DNA of 36,732 bases, taken from positions 1 to 36,732 of the forward strand of contig SDNY01000028.1 of the NCBI GenBank assembly GCA_004524535.1, given 5' to 3'. The stretch comes from Promethearchaeota archaeon. GTDB lineage: Archaea > Asgardarchaeota > Lokiarchaeia > Sigyniarchaeales > SOKP01. Shown piece by piece: positions 17,885 to 27,797 of the stretch. The notes under the pieces were generated by a model that worked only from the letters and a program-made list of their open reading frames with translations, was not told where the DNA came from and made no database searches. Position 1 is the stretch's first letter. The number at the start of each line of letters is the position of its first letter. The position numbers and the translations under genes were made by a program.

Positions 17885-18373
17885 TTACAAAAAATTTTTC
17901 AAATCTTTTGTTTTACAATATTTTTCAATATTCCTTAAAATACCAGTTATCTTGGTTCTTAAAATTAATTCAGTAGCGCTCCCGAAAAGACTAAGAAAAT
18001 TACTACTTAATTTAAAATCATGTATGAAAACGCCTATTTTACTACTACTAGGTGAAAGTGCCTTAACCCTTATATTACCCTCTAAATCCGTTACATCTTT
18101 GTTGTTTCGAACATTAAATTCGATTAATTGTCCTTTTCCTTCTTCTTCTCCCTTATCGACTAAGACTAATTCTCCTTCCATTTCTATGGCAATATTAACA
18201 ACTTTTATCATATCCACAATGGAAGTATGCAAAACATTTGGAGAAGTGAAGCTTGCTTCAATCTTATCAACGGGGCTAATTTCTTCCCAAAACTTTGGAT
18301 TATAAATAGCCTTTAAAACAATATCTTTATTACAATTCTCTATTTCTAAAACTTTTGAAATGACTTTAGTCAA
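17885..18373 (-). CDS. SRPBCC/START-like lipid- or ligand-binding protein
   Basis: A 162-residue protein with the helix-grip pattern of the SRPBCC superfamily: an N-terminal strand, two short helices (NKDIVLKAIYNPKFWEEIS), a long run of beta-strands and a C-terminal helix (FLSLFGSATELILRTKITGILRNIEKYCK). It would have a hydrophobic cavity for a lipid or small ligand. It is upstream of the longin-like gene by 120 bases on the same strand. The specific family is unassigned, and the ligand is unknown. Confidence 0.6.
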   Translation of the reverse strand: MTKVISKVLEIENCNKDIVLKAIYNPKFWEEISPVDKIEASFTSPNVLHTSIVDMIKVVNIAIEMEGELVLVDKGEEEGKGQLIEFNVRNNKDVTDLEGNIRVKALSPSSSKIGVFIHDFKLSSNFLSLFGSATELILRTKITGILRNIEKYCKTKDLKNFL

Positions 18374-18476
18374 AATTAATACTTGAACTTGTTTTCAGAT
18401 TGAATTATATAATTTAATTGAATATAAAAAAATTTACTTCACAGAAGATATTCAAATAGCCAAAAATGTCGAAATT

Positions 18477-18487
18477 GTTTATATATC
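18477..18487 (+). promoter_or_regulatory. TATA-box-like element upstream of the surface protein
   Basis: GTTTATATATC about 60 bases before the ATG at 18547, in an otherwise gene-free stretch, fits an archaeal TATA box. A second TATATAAATATT lies about 15 bases further on, so the precise position is uncertain. Confidence 0.35.
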
Positions 18488-18546
18488 TTTGTATATAAAT
18501 ATTATTTACTTATTCAATTCGAATAAAATTTTATCTGTGAAAAAAA

Positions 18547-20169
<1,623 letters not shown>

Positions 20170-20189
20170 TAAAAATTTCTCAAATCCAA

Positions 20190-20202
20190 TTTTTTTTTTT
20201 TT
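20190..20202 (+). terminator. T-tract after the surface protein gene
   Basis: Thirteen T residues begin 21 bases after the stop at 20169, between this gene and the convergent LRR gene. It fits an archaeal intrinsic terminator. Confidence 0.5.
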
Positions 20203-20265
20203 AATAATTAATTATAGAATATTTTTCTGCTCATCAGCTTAGGATTTTAAAATTACAACCAATAG

Positions 20266-21804
20266 TTATTTCTTTTTAACTTTCGGTTTCTTATTCTCAA
20301 TTCCTTCTTTTATATCTTTACTAATTTTAATTTCTTCTTGTTCTGGTTCTTCTTTTTTTACTGGTTTAGATTGATCTAGTGGTGATTCACATACCCAACA
20401 TAAATTTTCCAAATCACTTAATGCTCTTGCACATTTATCGCAATATATAGAGTCACATTCGGGGCAAATAAAAACGTTAAATCCAGATGGTTCTCCCTTA
20501 CACACCAAACATACCTTTTTATCTCGAAAAACAGAAACGTCTTCTTCAAGGGCATCGATAAATTCACCTACTTTTTCTTCATTTACTATTAACATATCCG
20601 CATCAATCCTAAAATCAAATTTATCGGCCCATTCGAAGATTTTCTCGCTAAATACTTCTTTGTCCATTTTTAACGCCGTTCTCATCATGTCAAGATTAAT
20701 CCGGTCAGATACTTTAACCATTCGCTTTACTTTTTCAATTGACCCTTCATCAAATGAGTCCCGTTCTTTCACGGGGTAATCTGGAAAATCCTTAATAATT
20801 CTCTCTTCAATTAAATACTGCCCTAATTTTATTGCTTTTTCATAATTTAAATTGAAAGATATTATTAAATCGTATAATGTTGGTGAAGGAAATTGTTTTA
20901 TAACTTGCTCTGCGTATTTTTCTAATTCTTCTATTTCTTCCTTCTTATAACTTATACGTTGATCAATGATTTTAAAATAATTCCTGATTTCGTCGATTTT
21001 AAAATCTAATTCATGGAGCATGTCAACCTTATTAGCTTTCCTCTGATTATCATATTCAAATTTTAATACTCTTTTAACTAACTTGCAATCTTCATAATCA
21101 TCTTTAATAGGAAAATTTGGAAAATCATTAATCCAGCCTTCTTTTATTAAATAGTTCCCAAGTTTTACGGCCTTTTCAAAATTTAAATTTAAAGATATTA
21201 TGAAGTCATATAAGGATGGCGTAGAAAATAATTTAATAACTTGATCTACAGAATTTTTTAAGTCTAATTCATCTCCCTTATTGTAACTTATATTTTGATT
21301 AATTATTCTAACGTATGTTGCTATTTCAGATATGGAGAAGTGTAATTCATCTGCCATCTCAGCTTTTGTAATTGGTCTCTGATTAGCAAATTCAAACTTT
21401 AAAACTTTTCTTACTAACTCATAATCTTCCTTGGTTATTACCTTATCTTGATTTATATAACAATATTCTACAAGAAGTTGAGCATTATTTCTATATTTTT
21501 TCCCAAATTTATTTACAACCCAATCGAAAACTGGATTCTCAGAGAGATAAATATTTTTAAGGTTTATTAAGTTCTCTAAACCCTGAATTTCTTTTATATT
21601 ATTATTTTGTAATGATAAAGTCTCTAAATTCTTCAAATTATCGAGTCCGGTAATTTCATTGATTAAATTACCATCAAGATATAATTTTTTCAATGAAGAT
21701 AATTCATCTAATCCCTTTATTTCCTTAATACTTTTAATTTCTAGGAATTCTAATTTTAATGATTCTTTAGCTACGTAGTTTTTTCCGTTATACTTTACCG
21801 ACAT
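20266..21804 (-). CDS. LRR protein with duplicated module, winged-helix-like domain and RING-like zinc finger
   Basis: A 512-residue multidomain protein. Residues 20-95 hold about three leucine-rich repeats (LKKLYLDGNLI, LETLSLQNNNI, LKNIYLSENPV). Residues 125-234 and 239-346 are a tandem duplication: both contain an LVxxVLKFE...NQR segment, then SPTLYDxIISxNLNxEKAxKLGxYLI, then DFPxxPxK. Residues 356-420 look like a winged helix of the PCI type (LDMMRTALKM...EKIFEWADKFDFRIDADMLIV). Cys432, 435, 447, 450, 455, 458, 469 and 472 give a CX2C-X11-CX2C-X4-CX2C-X10-CX2C cross-brace like a RING. The tail is rich in Lys and Glu. The combination is reminiscent of Asgard ubiquitin-type or scaffold proteins, but the function is not proven. 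Confidence 0.75.
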   Translation of the reverse strand: MSVKYNGKNYVAKESLKLEFLEIKSIKEIKGLDELSSLKKLYLDGNLINEITGLDNLKNLETLSLQNNNIKEIQGLENLINLKNIYLSENPVFDWVVNKFGKKYRNNAQLLVEYCYINQDKVITKEDYELVRKVLKFEFANQRPITKAEMADELHFSISEIATYVRIINQNISYNKGDELDLKNSVDQVIKLFSTPSLYDFIISLNLNFEKAVKLGNYLIKEGWINDFPNFPIKDDYEDCKLVKRVLKFEYDNQRKANKVDMLHELDFKIDEIRNYFKIIDQRISYKKEEIEELEKYAEQVIKQFPSPTLYDLIISFNLNYEKAIKLGQYLIEERIIKDFPDYPVKERDSFDEGSIEKVKRMVKVSDRINLDMMRTALKMDKEVFSEKIFEWADKFDFRIDADMLIVNEEKVGEFIDALEEDVSVFRDKKVCLVCKGEPSGFNVFICPECDSIYCDKCARALSDLENLCWVCESPLDQSKPVKKEEPEQEEIKISKDIKEGIENKKPKVKKK

Positions 21805-21881
21805 AGAATTTAACTTATTTAAGATTTTTTGGTTTTTGTGTGTATATTATGTTATAGTTTCTATAATATTAATTTTTATCA

Positions 21882-22004
21882 TTGCAAGATGATAATGATG
21901 ATGTTGAATTAAATGAAATTTTTAATAATGAGGTTAAATCAATTGTAAACGCTGGCGTTAATTTGCCTCAGTCTTCCTCTGATTTTCTCATAATGAAATC
22001 ATAA
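21882..22004 (+). CDS. Possible small acidic protein, 40 residues
   Basis: An open frame from TTG 21882 to TAA 22002-22004, directly followed by a T-tract, encodes an acidic peptide (QDDNDDVELNEIFNNEVKS...). A TATA-like run (CTATAATATTAAT) lies just upstream. The acidic composition and T-tract favour a real gene, but there is no family hit and the start is weak. It fills the 263-base gap upstream of the LRR gene. Confidence 0.25.
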   Translation: MQDDNDDVELNEIFNNEVKSIVNAGVNLPQSSSDFLIMKS

Positions 22005-22067
22005 TTTTTTTTTCTTCTTTGGCAAATATATTTTTTACTAGTATAAGATAAAAGGAATATAAAATAA

Positions 22068-22277
22068 TTATGTTGTTCTGAATAACATACTTTTTTCTAC
22101 ATCATTTTCTGTATTGCATTTTGGACAAATCCAGAAATTTTCGCTCTTCTTGACTGAATTTATACATTTACTACATATGGCAATATCGCATATGCAATAA
22201 TGTAATTCATTAAGAGTTGCTTCAAAATTCTCATTACAGACGTAACAATTTGGGGGTAATGAATCTTCTTTTGACAT
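22068..22277 (-). CDS. Small RING-like zinc finger protein
   Basis: A 69-residue protein with eight Cys (11, 14, 28, 30, 35, 38, 51, 54) in the order CX2C-X13-CXC-X4-CX2C-X12-CX2C, as in a RING-type cross-brace; His26 might substitute for a Cys. There is no other domain. The neighbour on the same strand (LRR gene, 263 bases downstream) also ends in a RING-like finger. A TATA-like GTATATAAAAAC lies about 35 bases upstream. A role in a ubiquitin-like pathway or as a zinc-binding adaptor is an inference. Confidence 0.7.
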   Translation of the reverse strand: MSKEDSLPPNCYVCNENFEATLNELHYCICDIAICSKCINSVKKSENFWICPKCNTENDVEKSMLFRTT

Positions 22278-22558
22278 CTTCTCAATTTAATATTATTGTT
22301 TAATGTTTTTATATACTTTTCATTTTAAATAATATATTATAATAATTTAAAAAAAAACTTCAGAATTTTCTATAAAAATCCTTTTTTTGAATAAAAAAAG
22401 AGTGATAGAATTTACAATTAATATTTGATAATTCTTATCCCCTAAGCTCTTTTAATTTATAATATTGCTATAAGACAGTTAATAATTTATAATCCAAAAA
22501 TTAATAGTTAATAATATTTGTATTATTATCAAGAAAATATTTCATAAATTTGTTAATA
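22278..22558. other. AT-rich gap, no gene seen apart from promoter
   Basis: About 280 bases with very few GC pairs. There is a T-rich and A-rich run (22350-22400) but no open frame that looks coding. Confidence 0.35.
22305..22320 (-). promoter_or_regulatory. TATA-box-like element for the small RING gene
   Basis: On the minus strand, AAAAGTATATAAAAAC lies 28 to 43 bases upstream of the ATG at 22277. Distance and composition suit an archaeal promoter with a short leader. Confidence 0.45.
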
Positions 22559-22702
22559 ATGACGTTAGTAAAAGTTAAAAGCCATTCTCATAGAGATGAC
22601 CTTTATGGTGATGAAATAGTCGCATCTCAAGATGAAATCGAAGAAAGCGATAAAGTAATGGTTAATAGCGTTCTTTTAATAGAAGTTGCTTTAAATGCTT
22701 AG
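22559..22702 (+). CDS. Possible small protein, 47 residues
   Basis: ATG 22559 to TAG 22702 encodes 47 residues with a charged, low-complexity-free N-terminal half (MTLVKVKSHSHRDDLYGDEI...) and a short hydrophobic C-terminus (VLLIEVALNA). Codon use looks more gene-like than the flanks. There is no family or neighbour to support it, so it is only a candidate. Confidence 0.25.
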   Translation: MTLVKVKSHSHRDDLYGDEIVASQDEIEESDKVMVNSVLLIEVALNA

Positions 22703-22810
22703 TTATTATTATCCTCTCTAATTTAGTTTTAAATATTTCTTAACGAAAATAATTTAAAAAAGCTTACTTTATACCTTTCGTACTGTTTAAAAAAAAATTC
22801 TTTGAATACT

Positions 22811-23005
22811 ATGGATAAATTAACCCAAAGAATGCAATTATTGTGGCTCTTAAGTATATATTTTATATATAGAATTATTAGAGCTTTTATAGAAAGTAAA
22901 AGCGATGAAATGATTTTATGGACATTATTTCTAATGATATATGTCATTTCACTCATAGTTATGCTAATTGTGGTTAATAATTGGAAAAAAAGAGAAGAGT
23001 TTTAA
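22811..23005 (+). CDS. Small two-helix membrane protein of unknown function
   Basis: A 64-residue protein with two hydrophobic helices (LLWLLSIYFIYRIIRAFI and LWTLFLMIYVISLIVMLIVV) and a basic C-terminus (NNWKKREEF). I use ATG 22811, as the upstream TTG adds only three residues. It ends 19 bases before the ornithine carbamoyltransferase start and may be co-transcribed with it. Function is unknown. Confidence 0.5.
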   Translation: MDKLTQRMQLLWLLSIYFIYRIIRAFIESKSDEMILWTLFLMIYVISLIVMLIVVNNWKKREEF

Positions 23006-23024
23006 TAAAAATTTCACCAATTCT

Positions 23025-23933
23025 ATGATCGACTTATTAACAATTAAAGACTTAACCGATGAAGAGATATTAGATTTACTAGATTTAGCTGATGATGTGA
23101 AAAAAAGTCCAAATAAATATTGTTCCAAGCTAAATGGAAAAAGCATAGCTTTATTATTCCAGAAGACATCAACACGAACAAGAATCTCGTTTGAGAGTGG
23201 CATGTATCAACTGGGAGGAAACGCTCTTTATATAGACTGGCGAACAACAAATCTCCATTTAGGGTCATTAAAAGATGAGATAAAAAGTATTAGTTGCTAT
23301 GTAGATTTAATTATGGCTCGGGTTAACGAACATAAAACCCTTGAAGTTATGAGAGATGCTTCAAATGTTCCAGTCGTGAATGGTTTATCTGATATGTGCC
23401 ATCCCTGTCAAATTTTATCAGATTTGATGACAATTCGTGAAAAATTTGGCAGTTTTGAGAATATTAAAGTATCATGGGTGGGGGATGGAAACAACGTGTG
23501 CAGCTCCTTAATCATCGGATGTGTAAAGTTAAATATCCCTATTTTAGTCGCAACTCCGGAAAAATATAGACCTCATCAAGAGCTGATTGATTGGGTTGAA
23601 AAAGAAAAAAAATCTAAATTGGTCCATATTTATAACGATCCAAAAGAAGCTATAAAGGAAGCTAACGTTGTATATACTGATACGTTCGTATCTATGGGCC
23701 AAGAAGAAGAGACTGAGAAAAGATTAAAAATTTTTTTACCAAAATTCCAAATAAATAAAGAATTACTAAACTATGCTATTAAAAACCCATTAATAATGCA
23801 TTGTTTACCTGCTCATAGAGGAATTGAGATCACGGATGATGTGTTAGATTCAAATAATTCAATCGTATTTCAACAAGCAGAAAATAGAATTCATTTACAA
23901 AAAGCGTTATTGCTTAAATTGTTAAAAAAATAA
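23025..23933 (+). CDS. argF: Ornithine carbamoyltransferase
   Basis: This enzyme makes citrulline from ornithine and carbamoyl phosphate. It has the carbamoyl-phosphate motif KTSTRTR (47-53), CHPCQIL (125-131), the ornithine-side SMG loop (DTFVSMGQE) and HCLPAHRG near the C-terminus. I choose ATG 23025 giving 302 residues, the family length; the frame continues 19 codons upstream but there overlaps the preceding gene. No other arginine genes lie nearby, so it may serve biosynthesis or an arginine deiminase-type route. Aspartate carbamoyltransferase is excluded by the SMG loop. Confidence 0.92.
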   Translation: MIDLLTIKDLTDEEILDLLDLADDVKKSPNKYCSKLNGKSIALLFQKTSTRTRISFESGMYQLGGNALYIDWRTTNLHLGSLKDEIKSISCYVDLIMARVNEHKTLEVMRDASNVPVVNGLSDMCHPCQILSDLMTIREKFGSFENIKVSWVGDGNNVCSSLIIGCVKLNIPILVATPEKYRPHQELIDWVEKEKKSKLVHIYNDPKEAIKEANVVYTDTFVSMGQEEETEKRLKIFLPKFQINKELLNYAIKNPLIMHCLPAHRGIEITDDVLDSNNSIVFQQAENRIHLQKALLLKLLKK

Positions 23934-23972
23934 AAATAATAGATTGAAAATTAATTAAGTCTTATTAATGAT

Positions 23973-26768
23973 TCAAATTGATTTTAAGTCGAATTTTATT
24001 TTGATTGTAGCAATCACATGCGGTTTTAAGCTTAGTTCTATGTTATTTTCATCGAGTAAATCTAAGTTTGCCTTAATTTCATTAATAGGCTTTTCTTCTA
24101 ACAAATTTACGAGTGTTGCGCTTTTAATCATGAGTCCTTGATAAAACTTTAGAGTAGTTTTCTCAGCACTAGACGATAAATTATAACATCTAATAATTAA
24201 TGAATTACCTACTTCTGATTTTTTCAGAGCGCTCAGCTGGATATTTTTATTATCAATTTCAAGAAAGCTTAATTCAGGGGGTAAATAAGATTCTACTTTT
24301 TTAACATATGGTTGTTGGAAATATGTTAAGAGTCCATTATTTAAAATATGAATGTCAGAGAATCGAAGTGGTGTTTGTTTTATAAGCGAAAGGAATATCG
24401 GCTGTAATGGATTATTGAATTCTTTTCCTTTGACATGGATCTCTGAATTTAAAAAGCTTAAACCTTTTTCTTTAATGATAAGGGAAAATTCAAATTCATG
24501 TTTTCCAAGGCATTGGGCATCAGGCGTCTTTATATCTGGTCCCGCAATAGTCTTTCTCGTGGCAAATCTCACTCGCGAGAGCCATTCCACGCAGCGTAAT
24601 AAGGTTATTGCGAGAGTTATAGTTCCGTCATTTTCTCTAATTGCTTCATATTCTGGTAAACCCTTATTAAGTACCGCAAAGCAAGTTTTTTCATCACATA
24701 CACTCACAAAATCTTTCTGATGATTTGTAGGTAAAGCTTTTTGGACCCATCCCTCACTATTAGGTAATTCCACATTTCGAGGAACGATATAGAATTGTCC
24801 ATCAGCATAGACTTTAGTTGATTTAATATTTGAAGGGAATAGCACCCGAATACGATGATCTTTACTATTATTTTCTAATTCTATCTTGAAATCAATGCGA
24901 TCAATTCCCTTATATAACGATATATAAATTACGATATTGTTATCAACTTGAACCTCCTCTCTTTTATCTTTATTTCTTGATAAAGAGACAGGTAATTTTA
25001 AGTTCATGTTAATTTTAATTGTTTTATGTGTCGGACCGTTTAAAAAATGAGAAATTTCAGTAATGTTAGCATCTTTAGTTGTAAATTTTGAATCAATTTG
25101 AGTTTCTTCTGGTCCTGAATAGTCATATTCGTCTCCCCAATCTCCTACATCCTCAATTTGACAGATATTCTCGTAATTAAATCCATTTAATTTATTATAT
25201 ACGTCAATTTTACCTTTTTTATTGATTGTAATCTTGTAAAATTCATTTTCTATAGAATTATCGCCTAATTTAAAGTTCTCTGAATCTGCATTATATATTT
25301 TTTCATCTTCTTGAGGAATTACATAATAAACCTTGTACCCACAAGCCGGGACTTTAGCTAAAAAGCTTAAACGATATCTAGTATCATGTTTACGATTAAA
25401 TCTTGGTCGCTCTTCTAAAGGGTAATATTGAAATTCAATTTCTTTCCCGTCATTATCTAATATCTTTAAATTAAATGAGGTAATTTGGGTTCTTGATGTT
25501 CCTAAGCCAACAATGTCAAATTTTACAATATCTTCGCGTTGCCACGGAAGAGGGTTGTAGATAAATAACTCGTTTTGATCTTTATGTTCTACTTTAAATT
25601 TAATTAAATCATTTAAAAAGATGAAAGAGTTCTTAAATACTTCATTTCCTATTTGCTCTGCCCAATCAAATCTCGTTTTCATCTCATTATGAACCTGATC
25701 AATGCTACACCCACATATAGAGTCATGCGGATGGTTTTTAATCAACCATTTTAAACCAGTAAGGATATATGTTTTCGGATACTCGAATTTTTTAGATCTG
25801 TCAAGAGCCCAAGTAATAGAAGATAATGGTTCAGTATATTTTTCGTATAAGTTTTCAATCGCAGTGTTTCTTTGTTTAATCCAAATCCGAGTCGAGAGAA
25901 CTCCTGAAAGTAAAGGACTATATTTACCTCCCCTAAGTTCTCCTTGAAACGAGTTGAATTCTTGTTTTGACTCCAAGACCTTATTAATATAATATTCAAA
26001 ATCGTTTTGCTCCATGAATTTATCAGATTGTTCATTCCATTGCTTTATAATGTTAGGAAGGTCCGGAATTGCATCGTGATGGTCAGATCCGTTATTTAAC
26101 AGCACATATGGAGTTCCTGTGTACTGTTCCAGCTTCGAAACAACTCTATTGATCTTTTTAAGAGCCATTTTATATTGCCCTTCTCTTCTTTTCAAATTTA
26201 ATTCTGCCACGGATCCATAGGATGCAATTAAATGAATACCTAAAATTGATGCTGCATTTCCAGGAGCATTCCAAATAAATTCCATATTTAGATTATTCTC
26301 TTTAAATTCGTTTCCAAAACCTCTCATAAAAAGACATGAAGGTATTTCGAATCCACTTAAGACTTGGGGTAATTGAGCGATATGCCCAAAAGGATCTGGA
26401 ATGTATCCCGCCTTCATAACAGAGCCATATTTCCTTGCGATCTGATGCCCAATCATTAAATTTCTTATCAATGATTCACCACTAATTAGAAACTCGTCCG
26501 GTAATACATACATCGGGCCTATTGAAAGTCGCTTTTCCTTTATATATTTCTCAATTTCTCCTTCCTTTTCTGGCTTTACCTCCAAATAATCTTCTAATGG
26601 AATTACTTGACCGTCCAAAGTGAAGTTTTTATAATTAGGGTCCGTTTTCAGAATATTTAATAATTTATCCATCATAAGAACGAGTCGAGCTCTAAATTCT
26701 TGAAAAGTTAGATACCATTCGCGATCCCAATGAGTTTCTGGGACAATTATTATGTTATTCGCTTTCAT
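23973..26768 (-). CDS. Glycoside hydrolase family 38 alpha-mannosidase
   Basis: A 931-residue GH38 enzyme that hydrolyses alpha-mannosides from glycans. The zinc and catalytic motifs are near the N-terminus: H13 and D15 in ETHWDREW, and the nucleophile Asp125 in GYIPDPFGH. Further His and Asp residues in NHPHDSICGC-like and QVHNE segments complete the site. It has no signal peptide, so it is probably cytoplasmic, as in many archaeal and bacterial GH38 enzymes. The middle and C-terminal beta domains are complete. It follows a HAD phosphatase gene by 49 bases on the same strand. Confidence 0.9.
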   Translation of the reverse strand: MKANNIIIVPETHWDREWYLTFQEFRARLVLMMDKLLNILKTDPNYKNFTLDGQVIPLEDYLEVKPEKEGEIEKYIKEKRLSIGPMYVLPDEFLISGESLIRNLMIGHQIARKYGSVMKAGYIPDPFGHIAQLPQVLSGFEIPSCLFMRGFGNEFKENNLNMEFIWNAPGNAASILGIHLIASYGSVAELNLKRREGQYKMALKKINRVVSKLEQYTGTPYVLLNNGSDHHDAIPDLPNIIKQWNEQSDKFMEQNDFEYYINKVLESKQEFNSFQGELRGGKYSPLLSGVLSTRIWIKQRNTAIENLYEKYTEPLSSITWALDRSKKFEYPKTYILTGLKWLIKNHPHDSICGCSIDQVHNEMKTRFDWAEQIGNEVFKNSFIFLNDLIKFKVEHKDQNELFIYNPLPWQREDIVKFDIVGLGTSRTQITSFNLKILDNDGKEIEFQYYPLEERPRFNRKHDTRYRLSFLAKVPACGYKVYYVIPQEDEKIYNADSENFKLGDNSIENEFYKITINKKGKIDVYNKLNGFNYENICQIEDVGDWGDEYDYSGPEETQIDSKFTTKDANITEISHFLNGPTHKTIKINMNLKLPVSLSRNKDKREEVQVDNNIVIYISLYKGIDRIDFKIELENNSKDHRIRVLFPSNIKSTKVYADGQFYIVPRNVELPNSEGWVQKALPTNHQKDFVSVCDEKTCFAVLNKGLPEYEAIRENDGTITLAITLLRCVEWLSRVRFATRKTIAGPDIKTPDAQCLGKHEFEFSLIIKEKGLSFLNSEIHVKGKEFNNPLQPIFLSLIKQTPLRFSDIHILNNGLLTYFQQPYVKKVESYLPPELSFLEIDNKNIQLSALKKSEVGNSLIIRCYNLSSSAEKTTLKFYQGLMIKSATLVNLLEEKPINEIKANLDLLDENNIELSLKPHVIATIKIKFDLKSI

Positions 26769-26817
26769 TTTAATAACCTCATATTTATTTCCTAAAAAAT
26801 TAACAGTATATTTAAAT

Positions 26818-27450
26818 TTAAAGATCTATTTGTATTTCATATTTTTTTAACTCATTTATTAAATGATCAGTATAAAAATAGATAATTGAATTAAGTCCGA
26901 CTGACTGTCCGTATATTACACTCTTTCTTTCGTCGTCAATAAGGATTGCTTCTGATGGGTCGCAGTCAATGTGATTTAAGAGTTCTCTATAGAATTCTAT
27001 ATCATTTTTGTTTTTTTGATAATCGAAACTGTAAACAAAGTCATCAAATTTTTCTGTGAAATTATATCTCTTCTCAAGAAATTCGATTCTTTCTCTAATA
27101 TTGCCACTAAATACAACTAATCTATATTTTTTACCTAATTCATTAATAAGCGCTTCCATTTTATAATTTGGGATATATGAACCAAACCATAAATTACGTA
27201 TATGATTACCATCTGCTATATTAAATTTTGAAATAAGTTTTTCTTCGAACTCATCCATTGTAATTAATCCCAACCTTACTAGATTTCCTTCATTTTTATC
27301 CCCGTCTCGGAAAAATGTTCTTAATAAATGACGGTTTTTATTTTTAATCTCGTACATATCTATTATCTTCTCAATAGCTAGAATGGTTCCTTTAGTGAAG
27401 TAAACTCCACCCAAATCAAAAACTAGAGTTTTAATATTGTATTTTTTCAT
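26818..27450 (-). CDS. HAD-superfamily hydrolase
   Basis: A 210-residue HAD phosphatase-like protein. Motif I is FDLGGVYF with nucleophile Asp12; note a Gly in place of the usual second Asp. Motif II is the Ser in FSGN, motif III a Lys in QKNKND, and motif IV IDDE. This matches the group with the DLGGV motif, often sugar- or nucleotide-phosphatases or epoxide hydrolase-like. The loss of the general acid Asp may lower activity toward phosphoesters. It is probably co-transcribed with GH38. Confidence 0.8.
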   Translation of the reverse strand: MKKYNIKTLVFDLGGVYFTKGTILAIEKIIDMYEIKNKNRHLLRTFFRDGDKNEGNLVRLGLITMDEFEEKLISKFNIADGNHIRNLWFGSYIPNYKMEALINELGKKYRLVVFSGNIRERIEFLEKRYNFTEKFDDFVYSFDYQKNKNDIEFYRELLNHIDCDPSEAILIDDERKSVIYGQSVGLNSIIYFYTDHLINELKKYEIQIDL

Positions 27451-27797
27451 GTAAATAAGAAGTAGTTCTTATTATTTATAATAATCATTTTTATATTATC
27501 TTGTCCTATTAATATAATAAATTAGCCATAAACTGATTTAAGATGTCAGAGTGGAAAAATAGTTTAGATTCAGATAAGGTAGAAGAAAAGGATTACTGTA
27601 CTGGTTGAGGAATAATTGATGGAATAATCCATTGCGCTCGGAGTATAAAAAAATACTTTCACAATCGAAAAATATCGAAAAATAATAAATATATTCTCAA
27701 AGATTAAATCGGAAAATGTTGGGATTTAATTTTAAGGTTCCGCAAGAACCCGAGATTACCATTGTTAATTTTTAAATATAATTAATATAGATTTAGA
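27451..27797. other. Gap with an in-frame TGA reading frame
   Basis: Between the HAD gene and the sugar dehydrogenase there are 347 bases. They contain the TGA-interrupted frame described separately (27543-27707) and a GGTTC/GAACC hairpin (27736-27750). Apart from those I see nothing. Confidence 0.4.
27543..27707 (+). pseudogene. Reading frame interrupted by TGA at CTG-stop-G (possible selenoprotein or decayed gene)
   Basis: ATG 27543 begins a frame of 54 codons ending at TAA 27705-27707 with one in-frame TGA at 27606-27608. It reads MSEWKNSLDSDKVEEKDYCTG, TGA, GIIDGIIHCARSIKKYFHN and so on. The C-T-G-x-G context is typical of the second Cys in a ferredoxin-type CxxC. The TGA could be a nonsense mutation of TGT/TGC, or selenocysteine, which some Asgard archaea use. 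The continuing frame after TGA is only 32 codons and no clear downstream SECIS structure was identified, so decay is at least as likely. Confidence 0.3.
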
